A DNA stretch of 37,108 nt, taken from NCBI GenBank assembly GCA_947630665.1, contig CANRID010000026.1:1-37108 (forward strand). The letters run 5' to 3'. Origin of the DNA: an uncultured Bacteroidales bacterium (GTDB taxonomy: Bacteria > Bacteroidota > Bacteroidia > Bacteroidales > UBA932). Numbering within the stretch: the first letter of the stretch is position 1; each line of letters begins with the position of its first letter. Positions 17,548 to 25,543 of this stretch are shown here, piece by piece. Position numbers and translations under genes: made by a program. Under the pieces are notes generated by a model. The model was not told the DNA's origin, searched no databases, and saw only the letters and a program-made list of their open reading frames with translations.

Positions 17548-18879
17548 TTAAGATTTTTTTACCGGAACGGTAACGGCTATCTTGCGGCTTCCGTCGGTAA
17601 GAGTAACGGCGAAGATATGTACATTTCCCCCTTTTTTTATTCCGGCCGCTTCCCTGAACTGCCGGGTGGAGAGGGGGAAATTTCTGCATGAGATCTCCGC
17701 TGCGGGAAAATCCCTTTTGAGTTGTTTCAAGGCCTTTTTGTTGAAATCCCTCACTTCTTTCACTTCGAATCTTTTACCGGGAAAGTCCGTCGGGATGCCG
17801 GTCGTATAGAGGTGCGTGTTAGGCGCGAGTTTTTTCGTTGCGGTGCGCACGGCTGCGAGTTTGAATGCACCGGCTTTGAGGATGGCTTTATTCGGCTCGT
17901 ATAGATATTGCTCTATGTCCCGGGCATATTCGGGGAGGGCCGCTGCCTCTTCCTCGAACCGGAAGCTGAATGTCTCCTCTGCGGCTCCTGCCGGCCATAT
18001 TTCCGCTTCGGAACTTATTTGTCGGGAAAGGATATTGACCGCTTTTATCGATGGCGCTGCCGGGGCGTTCTGCTGCCGGTTGTCATTTTTATGTCCCGAC
18101 AGGAGGAAAAGAGTCTCCTTGCATTCGTTATCTACCGCTATGATATGGATCTGTTCCGTTTCCGGCAGTAGCTCCAAATGGAATTTTATATCGGCCATCG
18201 GGGAAACCTTCACCAATATGTACGGAGCTATTTTAAAAAGATCCTCCTTCCATTCCAACAGATTCGGCTCATAATCCTGTAAGGAAATCACTTTGACGTC
18301 CGTACGGTCCCTGCGGGCCGGGTCGAGATAAATGAGGGAGATGTCCTTGTCTGACAGATAGGCGAAATCCTTGCCGGCCGCCCGTACGGTAGAGCAGCAT
18401 ACATGTATGTTTCGTGCGCCCAGCCTGCCGAAATTGTATTCGGATGCCCGGCAAAGTCCGGGATCTTTTTCAAAATAATACAACTCCCGGGCGATCCGGG
18501 AAAGGAAAAAACTGTCTACGCCCATGCCGCCGGTCAGATCGGCGATTGCGGGCAGTTTCCCCTCTGCGGGTTTCAGTCCGGGCGTTTGTGCGGAGAGCCG
18601 GTCTTTTACGATTTCTTGTTTATACAGGGCCGTTGCCTGTGAGCTGCATTGTTCCGCCGGCAAGGAGAAAGGGTAGGCTAAGGCCGGGTGGGCATACCAA
18701 AGCGGGACCTTGGCGGAAATTTTCCGCCGGACCTCTATACATTTTATGCAAAGCGGAATGTTTATCTGCGGAACGCCGCCGGACGGGTGCTCCTTTTTTT
18801 TGCCGTATGCCAGCAGCAAACGGGCCGTGTCGGCTTTTTCATTGGTCAGAATAAAATCTATTTCTTCCTGCGAGAGCAT
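17548..18879 (-). CDS. THUMP-like SAM-dependent methyltransferase
   Basis: Protein of 443 residues that fits a Bacteroidota family with a class I methyltransferase domain and a THUMP-like RNA-binding part. The SAM-binding motif is ADLTGGMGVDS near residues 113-123, and IYLDPARRD near 189-197 takes the place of the catalytic (D/N)PP(F/Y)-type motif IV. The N-terminal 100 residues are helical with a CIKCIEVRRKI patch, and the C-terminal part includes a basic region (KKALKQLKRDF). A role in modifying RNA is likely from the family, but the target is unknown. It starts only 3 bases after the MATE gene stop and is surely co-transcribed with it. It converges on the DPP IV gene. Confidence 0.85.
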   Translation of the reverse strand: MLSQEEIDFILTNEKADTARLLLAYGKKKEHPSGGVPQINIPLCIKCIEVRRKISAKVPLWYAHPALAYPFSLPAEQCSSQATALYKQEIVKDRLSAQTPGLKPAEGKLPAIADLTGGMGVDSFFLSRIARELYYFEKDPGLCRASEYNFGRLGARNIHVCCSTVRAAGKDFAYLSDKDISLIYLDPARRDRTDVKVISLQDYEPNLLEWKEDLFKIAPYILVKVSPMADIKFHLELLPETEQIHIIAVDNECKETLFLLSGHKNDNRQQNAPAAPSIKAVNILSRQISSEAEIWPAGAAEETFSFRFEEEAAALPEYARDIEQYLYEPNKAILKAGAFKLAAVRTATKKLAPNTHLYTTGIPTDFPGKRFEVKEVRDFNKKALKQLKRDFPAAEISCRNFPLSTRQFREAAGIKKGGNVHIFAVTLTDGSRKIAVTVPVKKS

Positions 18880-18882
18880 AAT

Positions 18883-20229
18883 TCAGATACCCGGAAATCG
18901 TTTTGTAATTTTATTGAATCGGTACAGAAACAAGGCCGCGGCAAACATCAGGCCGGACATCAGTCCGATCCATATTCCTATGGGGCCGAGTCCTAATACC
19001 CGCCCGCATATATAGCCTGACGGAAGACATACGAAATAGTAGGACACGATGGACAGGAAAAGGGGTACCTTTACGTCGGACAGCGCTCTCAGGGATGCGA
19101 TTCCGGCCAACTGGGTGGCATCGAAGATCTGAAATCCCGCCGTTACGACAAGCAATTGGGCAGCGATATGAATTACCGCCGTATCCTGCGTGAAAATCAT
19201 GGGAATATAGTTTCTTAGCAGAATGTACAGCAAACCCGCCAGCCCCATATATGCGATGCTCAGATGGACGGCCGCGAATCCGGCTTTCCTGGTGGCGGGG
19301 TAATCTTTTTTTCCGAACTGGTGGGATACCCGTATGGTGGCCGCTGCGCCTATGCCCTGTGTAATCATGAATGAGAATGTGCTGGTAGTCAGAGCTATCT
19401 GGTGGGCTGCCAAGGCGACTTTGCCGAACCATCCTACCATAATGCTGCTCAGGCTGAATGCCGAGACTTCCACCAATCCCTGAAGGGAAATGGGGATGGA
19501 GGTCCGCAGCAATTCCTTTATCTTTTCCTTCTCGATATAGGGTTTGCGGATAAATTTGAGATATTTTTTATACGGATTGATGCTGCGGATCAGAACGGCG
19601 AAGCTGATAAACATGAGAATCCGGCTGATAAGAGTGGAAAGGGCCGCTCCGCGGACTCCCATGTCCGGAAAGCCGAGTTTCCCGAATATCAATACCCAGT
19701 TCAGAAATATGTTCAGCATATTGCTTGCGATGGTAATATACATGGCATATTTGGTAATGCCGATTCCTTCCGAAAAGTTCCGGATGGCGAAAAAGAAAAT
19801 GAAAGGAATCAGGGAGAGGGCGTTGATGCGGTAATAGGCGATCGTATATTCCAGAATGTCTTCGTCCTGCCCCATATAGTGCATCAGCGGGATCAGAGAG
19901 AACATGAGCGCGGTAACGGCTCCGCACATGAATGTATCCAGGATGAAGGCGTTTTTAAAATAGCCGGCCACCTCCCGGTGATTCCCTTTTCCGTAGCTTT
20001 GGCCTGCCAAGGGAATGAGACCCTGGGTAAAACCTATGCAGAAGACCATTCCGATTACGAAAATGGAATTGGCTAAGGATACTCCGGCGAACTGGGCGGT
20101 TCCCAAATGGCCTACCATGATGTTGTCGGCCAGTTGTACGACCATCTGTCCGGCCTGGGTAATCATCACGGGAACGGCAAGATCCAGATTCCGTTTATAA
20201 AAAGGTATGTATTCTTTCAAGTTTGTCAT
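18883..20229 (-). CDS. MATE family multidrug efflux transporter
   Basis: Inner-membrane antiporter of the MATE (NorM/DinF) family that exports cationic drugs or metabolites using a Na+ or H+ gradient. The 448-residue protein has about twelve hydrophobic spans and typical sequences such as MVVQLADNIMVGHLGTAQFA near residues 29-48 and, in the second half, VGWFGKVALAAHQIAL, the internal repeat of the first. Start: the ATG at 20229; the frame extends to a TTG at 20238, but that lies in the promoter's -7 box. The predicted transcript start is within a few bases of the ATG. It is the first gene of a two-gene transcript with the methyltransferase. The real substrate is unknown. Confidence 0.93.
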   Translation of the reverse strand: MTNLKEYIPFYKRNLDLAVPVMITQAGQMVVQLADNIMVGHLGTAQFAGVSLANSIFVIGMVFCIGFTQGLIPLAGQSYGKGNHREVAGYFKNAFILDTFMCGAVTALMFSLIPLMHYMGQDEDILEYTIAYYRINALSLIPFIFFFAIRNFSEGIGITKYAMYITIASNMLNIFLNWVLIFGKLGFPDMGVRGAALSTLISRILMFISFAVLIRSINPYKKYLKFIRKPYIEKEKIKELLRTSIPISLQGLVEVSAFSLSSIMVGWFGKVALAAHQIALTTSTFSFMITQGIGAAATIRVSHQFGKKDYPATRKAGFAAVHLSIAYMGLAGLLYILLRNYIPMIFTQDTAVIHIAAQLLVVTAGFQIFDATQLAGIASLRALSDVKVPLFLSIVSYYFVCLPSGYICGRVLGLGPIGIWIGLMSGLMFAAALFLYRFNKITKRFPGI

Positions 20230-20235
20230 GGGCGG

Positions 20236-20243
20236 CAAAGATA
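20236..20243 (-). promoter_or_regulatory. -7 box of the MATE promoter (TATCTTTG)
   Basis: Minus-strand TATCTTTG, a perfect TAnnTTTG match, ends 6 bases before the MATE ATG. The sequence between box and start (CCGCC) is nearly the same as that before trmD. No clear -33 element is seen. Confidence 0.55.
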
Positions 20244-20274
20244 AGAATATGAACTTAGATATCCTTTTTTTTAT

Positions 20275-20282
20275 TAAATTTG
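20275..20282 (+). promoter_or_regulatory. -7 box of the phosphohexomutase promoter (TAAATTTG)
   Basis: TAAATTTG fits TAnnTTTG and points right, 68 bases before the mutase ATG. It stands back to back with the MATE -7 box, with 31 bases between them, so the -33 regions must overlap. Confidence 0.55.
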
Positions 20283-20350
20283 TTTGATTTGCCGTCGGGA
20301 CGGAAAAAAGAGGTATTTGTGGAATGAAAATTTGTTAAAAGAAAAAAGAT

Positions 20351-22012
20351 ATGGAAAAAAATTATTTGAAAGCGGCCAAGTTATGGCTGGGACCGGATTT
20401 CGATCCGCAGACCCGGGAAGAAGTGAAAAGGTTGATGGACTCGGACCCCGGGGAATTGGAGGAGAGCTTTTACAAGAATCTGGAGTTCGGAACGGGAGGA
20501 CTCCGGGGAATTATGGGGACCGGAACGAACCGGATGAATAAGTATACGGTGGGTATGGCGACCCAGGGAGTGGCCAATTATCTGAAAGAGAATTTTAAGG
20601 ATCTTCCCCAGATTAAGGTGGCGATTTCATTCGACAGCCGCAACCATAGCGCGGAATTCGCCCGGATTACGGCGAATGTTTTTGCCGCCAACGGAATGAA
20701 GGTCTATTTGTTCGATGCGCTGCGCCCTACTCCGGAACTGAGTTTCGCCATCCGGTATTTCAAGTGTCAGGGAGGGGTGATGGTTACCGCTTCCCATAAT
20801 CCGAAAGAGTATAACGGCTATAAGGTGTATTGGGAAGACGGAGCGCAGATCATTGCGCCGCATGATGCGAATATTATCGGCGAAGTGTTGAAAATCGATT
20901 CTCCGGCCCAGGTGAAATTTACGGGAGGCGGGGAGAATATAGAGATTGTGGGGGAAGAGGTGGATAAAGCCTATTTGGAGGCGCTTTCTACTTTATTCCT
21001 TTCTCCGGATGCCGTGAAAAAACATGCGGATATGAAAATCGTCTATACGCCTCTTCACGGAACGGGCGTGCGGATTGTCCCGATGGCCTTGAGGAAGATG
21101 GGCTTTACAAATATATACGGAGTGGAGGCCCAGAATGCGACCGACGGGAATTTCCCTACCGTCAAATCTCCCAATCCGGAGGAAAGCTCTGCGCTGGAAA
21201 TGGCGGTGGCGGAAGCGGAACGTGCGGGAGCCTCTTTGGTAATGGCTACCGATCCGGATGCGGACCGCGTGGGAATAGCGGTAAGGGATGAGCAGGGGAA
21301 AATGATTCTGTTGAACGGCAATCAGACGGCATCCATTTTAACGTATTATTTGTTGCGCCGCTGGAAAGAACTCGGCAAGCTGAATGATAAGACCTACATG
21401 GTAAAGACGATCGTCACTACGGAACTGATGGCCGCCATGGCGAAAGCCTTCGGCGTAAAAATGTACAATGTACTGACCGGCTTCAAATATATCGCCGCCA
21501 TCGTAAGGGAGAATGAAGGGAAAGGGACTTTCATAGGAGGCGGAGAGGAAAGTTACGGATTCAATGCGGGAGAGTATGTAAGGGACAAGGATGCCGTTGT
21601 GGCATGCTGCCTGATAGCCGAATGCTCCGCCTGGTGTCTCGAACAGGGGAAGACCCTTTACGGATTGTTGCAGGATATCTATAACGAGTTCGGGTATTAT
21701 AAGGAATCCCTCCTGTCGCTGACCCGCAAAGGGAAAGAGGGGGTGGAGGAAATCCGGAATATGATGAAAAGGTTCCGGGAAAATCCTCCGCAAAAATTAG
21801 GGGATTCGCCGGTGGCAAGAGTCATGGATTATACCCGGCCGCAGGAGACCGGTCTCCCGTCCTCTGACGTGCTGCAGTTTTTTGCGCAGGACGGCTCGGT
21901 GGTATCCGTCAGACCGTCGGGAACAGAGCCTAAGATCAAATTTTATTTCGGGGCGCACGGGCCGGATGCCGCAGAAAAGATAAAAAGGCTCGCGGAACAG
22001 TTCGGCGCGTGA
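20351..22012 (+). CDS. Phosphoglucomutase/phosphomannomutase family protein
   Basis: Alpha-D-phosphohexomutase that moves the phosphate between C1 and C6 of glucose or mannose, linking glycolysis to sugar-nucleotide synthesis. The 553-residue length and the N-terminal FGTGGLRGIMG are typical of the long (type 2) bacterial phosphoglucomutases. Catalytic Ser148 lies in TASHNP, the metal loop DPDADR is at 301-306, the sugar-binding GGGEESYG at 386-393, and the phosphate-binding RPSGTEPK at 511-518. It has its own promoter and is followed by a separate promoter for the GH3 gene. Whether glucose or mannose is preferred cannot be told from sequence. Confidence 0.93.
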   Translation: MEKNYLKAAKLWLGPDFDPQTREEVKRLMDSDPGELEESFYKNLEFGTGGLRGIMGTGTNRMNKYTVGMATQGVANYLKENFKDLPQIKVAISFDSRNHSAEFARITANVFAANGMKVYLFDALRPTPELSFAIRYFKCQGGVMVTASHNPKEYNGYKVYWEDGAQIIAPHDANIIGEVLKIDSPAQVKFTGGGENIEIVGEEVDKAYLEALSTLFLSPDAVKKHADMKIVYTPLHGTGVRIVPMALRKMGFTNIYGVEAQNATDGNFPTVKSPNPEESSALEMAVAEAERAGASLVMATDPDADRVGIAVRDEQGKMILLNGNQTASILTYYLLRRWKELGKLNDKTYMVKTIVTTELMAAMAKAFGVKMYNVLTGFKYIAAIVRENEGKGTFIGGGEESYGFNAGEYVRDKDAVVACCLIAECSAWCLEQGKTLYGLLQDIYNEFGYYKESLLSLTRKGKEGVEEIRNMMKRFRENPPQKLGDSPVARVMDYTRPQETGLPSSDVLQFFAQDGSVVSVRPSGTEPKIKFYFGAHGPDAAEKIKRLAEQFGA

Positions 22013-22043
22013 GAAATATTGCCGACGGGTTTCAATAATTGCG

Positions 22044-22051
22044 TATATTTG
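22044..22051 (+). promoter_or_regulatory. Promoter of the GH3 gene (TATATTTG)
   Basis: TATATTTG fits TAnnTTTG, with a TTG at 22019-22021 placed 22 bases upstream as the -33 element, close to the known spacing. The ATG follows 23 bases after the box, with AAAAGG at 22065-22070 as a weak ribosome binding site. The TTG at 22039, which opens the frame, lies before the box and is not the start. Confidence 0.6.
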
Positions 22052-22074
22052 CTCTCATTAATCTAAAAGGAATA

Positions 22075-24651
22075 ATGAGAGCTTTTTCATATAAGAATAT
22101 CCTGATGGCGGCCGGCCTTTGCCTGTTTTGCGGGAGTATATATGCCGGTCCCGAAGGTGCGGGCCGGATTCTTCCGGGAATGCCGGCTGAGAATTTGATT
22201 TTGGGGGAGGAAAATGCGGTAAAAGGGGAAACGGTTGCCCCGGATGAGATCCGGATTGAAAAATTAGCCGATTCGGTGTTGTCCCTCCTTACGCTCCGGC
22301 AGAAGATCGCTCAGTTGATGGTCATAGAGGTCAGCTCTCCCGACAGTCCGGTACGAAAGACTATTCAGAACGAGTTAGTTAGAAAAGAAAAAATAGGAGG
22401 GATCATCCTGATGGACGATGAGCTGGTTGCGGGGATGAACCGTGTGAACGAGCTGCATAAAATGGCTTCCGTGCCTCTGCTGGTTACCATAGACGGAGAG
22501 TGGGGGGCTTCCATGCGGTTTAAGGAATTGCCGGCGTTTCCGCGTCTGATGCAGTTGGGCGCCCTTTCTTCCGATACGTTAGTGTATGAAATGGGATATG
22601 CCATCGGGAAAGAATGCGCGGACTTGAATATTCATGTGAATTTCGCTCCGGATGTGGATATCAATAACAATCCGGACAATCCTGTCATCAATACCCGTTC
22701 GTTTGGAGAGGATAAGGAGAAGGTGTCCGAGTACGGGGTTGCATTTATGAAAGGTATGAAGAAGGCCGGAGTAGCGGGATCCGCCAAACATTTTCCCGGA
22801 CACGGGGATACCGATGTGGATTCGCATAAGGGATTGCCCCGTCTGCCGTTTGACAGGAAGCGTCTGGATTCGCTCGAATTATATCCTTTCCGGCGGATGA
22901 TAGAGGCGGGGACGGATATGGTGATGGTCGGTCATCTGTCGATACCTGCGTTAGATTCCTCCGGTACTCCCGCTTCCGTATCCAAGCCCATCGTTACCGG
23001 GTTATTGCGGAACAAGTTGGGATATGACGGGATCATTACTACGGATGCGCTCAATATGGACGGCGTATGCGGGTCGTTAGAGAAAAAGATGGTGCCTTTG
23101 GAGGCTTATAAGGCGGGTTCGGATCTGTTGCTGATGCCGGTGCAGGTAAAAGATGCCATTACGGAGATAGAGAAAGCTGTGCGCAGCGGGAGACTCTCGG
23201 CCGATTCCTTGGATGAAAGATGCCGCAAGATTTTAAGATTGAAGGCCCGTGCGGGGTTATTCGACAAGGAGTACAATCCGCTGGTTCCGCTCCGGAATTT
23301 GGAAAAGAGAATGATAAAGGAGGAGAATCTGCAGCTGATGGAGGAAATCTCGCGGCAAAGCGTTACGGTTCTTTTCAACCGGCCGGCGTACGCCTCGGCG
23401 GTTCCTGTTTTACCTGTCGGGAATCCGGGAAATAAAAAGATAGCTTACCTCGGATTAGGGGTTAAAGACCATAATGAGATGGGTGCCTTGCTCCGGCGGT
23501 ATGCTCCCGTAGATACGGTCGTAGTCCGCGGAAAAATTCCGCTCGATACGTTGAGGGCTGTCCGGGAGAGACTCCGGAATTATGATTTGATTATTTTGGG
23601 AATCCACAATACGGACAGCCGGCCGCATAGAAATTTCGGTATAGATACGGTCCTGATGCGATATGTGACTCGATGGGCGGCTGAGCAGAATATGGCGGCG
23701 GCGTATTTCGGTTCTCCGTATGCGTTGGACAGGATTCCCGGATATGAAAATTTTCGGGCGTTTATCGTGGGATATGCGGATACGCCCCCAAATAACCGTG
23801 CGGCGGCTCAGATCATCTTCGGAGGAATTCCGGCCCGGGGAGTGCTGCCGGTCAGTACGGCCGCGTTCAAAGCCGGGGAATCGGTACTGCTTCCGGAAAA
23901 GATCAGGCTCGGTTTCCGTTTCACCTCCGACAAGGTTCCTTATAGCGTAGAGAACGGAGAGGTGAGGGGTGATTATATCCCGCGCAGGATAATGGAGAAG
24001 AATATAGACGGGCAGGAGGATACGATCCGGTACGATACTCCGCTTCCGTTGGGAGAGATCGCTCCTTTATTGACCATTCTGCCCCGTATTGCGGATATGA
24101 TAGACAGGGGATATTTTAAAATCACTGATTTTTTAGGGGATGTGATCCGTCTGCCGATTCCCAAACACTCGAAGATCCTGATACTCGATCTGCTTACGCA
24201 GCGGTCCGGACTTCCTGCCGTGGGGAAGGATTTTGGCCTCGATATGAATACTGTCACCAATCTGAATCTTTCCCCGGCCCACGATTTGGTTTACAGTAAT
24301 GCGAATCTATATTATTTATACCGGATACTGGAAGAATACGGGGAACCGGACCGGGAGATAAAAGATAATGCCCGCAGTCTTCTGGCTTCCATAGGGATGG
24401 GAGATACCCGCTTAGGGGATGGGGATGGCTTTTTGCCGCTGATAGAGGCGACATCCACGGCGGACGATCTTTCCAAGTTTATCACGATGATCCATAACGG
24501 AGGCAGTTACGGGGGAACGGTTTGTATTTCTCCCCGGGCGGCTTCTTTGTTGGAGATGGTACTTTCGTATTATTCCGGCGGTTCTGAAGGATTGAGAATC
24601 ATAGCGGACCCGCAGGGAAAGAAGATATCTTATTCGTACGGACCAAGATAG
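22075..24651 (+). CDS. Exported GH3 hydrolase with a decayed beta-lactamase-like domain
   Basis: Protein of 858 residues with a signal peptide (MRAFSYKNILMAAGLCLFCG, cut near IYA-G) and a glycoside hydrolase family 3 catalytic barrel (about residues 55-400). The barrel has KHFPGHGDT (238-246), a mark of beta-N-acetylhexosaminidases that includes the catalytic-loop His, and the nucleophile Asp324 in TTDALNM. A second GH3-like domain follows to about 620. Residues 650-858 resemble a serine beta-lactamase/S12 domain: DLLTQRSGLP near 705-714 and a YSN motif at 740-742. However, the SxxK serine and lysine are missing where LGEIAPLLT stands, and no KTG-like box is found. The likely role is hydrolysis of beta-linked N-acetylhexosamine, perhaps in cell-wall turnover, with the tail now non-catalytic. 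NagZ-like function is inference. Confidence 0.88.
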   Translation: MRAFSYKNILMAAGLCLFCGSIYAGPEGAGRILPGMPAENLILGEENAVKGETVAPDEIRIEKLADSVLSLLTLRQKIAQLMVIEVSSPDSPVRKTIQNELVRKEKIGGIILMDDELVAGMNRVNELHKMASVPLLVTIDGEWGASMRFKELPAFPRLMQLGALSSDTLVYEMGYAIGKECADLNIHVNFAPDVDINNNPDNPVINTRSFGEDKEKVSEYGVAFMKGMKKAGVAGSAKHFPGHGDTDVDSHKGLPRLPFDRKRLDSLELYPFRRMIEAGTDMVMVGHLSIPALDSSGTPASVSKPIVTGLLRNKLGYDGIITTDALNMDGVCGSLEKKMVPLEAYKAGSDLLLMPVQVKDAITEIEKAVRSGRLSADSLDERCRKILRLKARAGLFDKEYNPLVPLRNLEKRMIKEENLQLMEEISRQSVTVLFNRPAYASAVPVLPVGNPGNKKIAYLGLGVKDHNEMGALLRRYAPVDTVVVRGKIPLDTLRAVRERLRNYDLIILGIHNTDSRPHRNFGIDTVLMRYVTRWAAEQNMAAAYFGSPYALDRIPGYENFRAFIVGYADTPPNNRAAAQIIFGGIPARGVLPVSTAAFKAGESVLLPEKIRLGFRFTSDKVPYSVENGEVRGDYIPRRIMEKNIDGQEDTIRYDTPLPLGEIAPLLTILPRIADMIDRGYFKITDFLGDVIRLPIPKHSKILILDLLTQRSGLPAVGKDFGLDMNTVTNLNLSPAHDLVYSNANLYYLYRILEEYGEPDREIKDNARSLLASIGMGDTRLGDGDGFLPLIEATSTADDLSKFITMIHNGGSYGGTVCISPRAASLLEMVLSYYSGGSEGLRIIADPQGKKISYSYGPR

Positions 24652-24664
24652 CGTTTATTTTTAG

Positions 24665-24672
24665 TACCTTTA
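24665..24672 (+). promoter_or_regulatory. Possible -7 box before pssA (TACCTTTA)
   Basis: TACCTTTA is one base off TAnnTTTG and lies 27 bases before the pssA ATG in the 48-base gap after the GH3 gene. No -33 element is obvious. Confidence 0.35.
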
Positions 24673-24699
24673 CCGCAGCAATCCAAATTATCCGTTACG

Positions 24700-25452
24700 A
24701 TGGAGTTAAAAAAAAGCATTCCGAATACCCTCACTTGCTGCAATCTGCTGTGCGGGTCTATAGCTGTGGCCTGCTCTTTCCGGATGGAATTCCAGGCAGC
24801 GTTCCTGCTGATTCTGCTGGCCGCCGTATTCGATTTTTTAGACGGCTTTTCGGCCCGGTTACTGAAAGCCTATTCGGCTATCGGGAAAGAACTTGATTCC
24901 TTGGCCGATATGGTAAGTTTCGGGTTGGCGCCTGCTTTCATTTTATGGAATGTCTTCCAGCTTTTCCATCGGGACCCGACATTCCGGCCCCTTCCCGAAT
25001 GGGTATATGTTTTGTCCCTTGCCAGCAGCCTGCTGATAGGCGTATTCTCCGCTTTACGGCTGGCGAAATTCAATACGGACCCGCGCCAAAGCGAAAATTT
25101 CATAGGTCTGGCCACTCCCGCCTGCGCGTTGCTCATCGGTTCGCTCCTGTATGCAACAAAAGTATATCCGGAAATGGAACAGTACTTGGCGACCCGTTTC
25201 TACCTGCTGGCGATATTGGCATTAGGGCTTTCCGCCTTATTGGTATCGGAAATTCCCATGTTTTCCTTTAAATTTAAGAATTTCTCATTCAAAGACAATT
25301 CCCGACGGTTCTTGTTCTTGGGCATTGCCGCTTTGTTGGGCATCGCCGCTCTGATTGCCGGAGTGAACTGGAGTCTCTGGGTAGCCGCCCTCTTTTTAAT
25401 TTATATCCTGCTGAACGTATTGTGGAGCATTTTTGAAAAGAAAGAAGTTTGA
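24700..25452 (+). CDS. pssA: CDP-diacylglycerol-serine O-phosphatidyltransferase
   Basis: Makes phosphatidylserine from CDP-diacylglycerol and L-serine, the step before phosphatidylethanolamine. The 250-residue membrane protein shows the complete CDP-alcohol phosphotransferase signature: D45-x2-D48-G49-x2-A52-R53-x8-G62-x3-D66-x3-D70, which binds the metal ions and CDP. About eight hydrophobic helices are visible. The N-terminal SIPNTLTCCNLLCGS is typical of the PssA branch of type II (membrane-embedded) enzymes. It stands after the GH3 gene and is followed by a strong terminator shared with the convergent peptidase gene. Confidence 0.94.
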   Translation: MELKKSIPNTLTCCNLLCGSIAVACSFRMEFQAAFLLILLAAVFDFLDGFSARLLKAYSAIGKELDSLADMVSFGLAPAFILWNVFQLFHRDPTFRPLPEWVYVLSLASSLLIGVFSALRLAKFNTDPRQSENFIGLATPACALLIGSLLYATKVYPEMEQYLATRFYLLAILALGLSALLVSEIPMFSFKFKNFSFKDNSRRFLFLGIAALLGIAALIAGVNWSLWVAALFLIYILLNVLWSIFEKKEV

Positions 25453-25481
25453 GCCGGGCGAAAGGTTTCCGGAAATGAAAT

Positions 25482-25514
25482 GCACCCCAAAAGCCGTTCT
25501 GACCTTTGGGGTGC
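25482..25514. terminator. Bidirectional terminator between pssA and the C1 peptidase genes
   Basis: GCACCCCAAA (25482-25491) pairs perfectly with TTTGGGGTGC (25505-25514), a 10-bp stem around a 13-base loop. T-rich sequence follows to the right (TTCATTTATT) and A-rich sequence lies to the left, so it can serve both convergent transcripts. Confidence 0.75.
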
Positions 25515-25543
25515 TTCATTTATTCAACCGGTGTAAGCGTTTG

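Noticed and set aside
19402-20076. A 224-codon plus-strand frame inside the MATE gene
   Set aside because: Antisense to a clear transporter gene, of low-complexity composition, with no recognisable domain.
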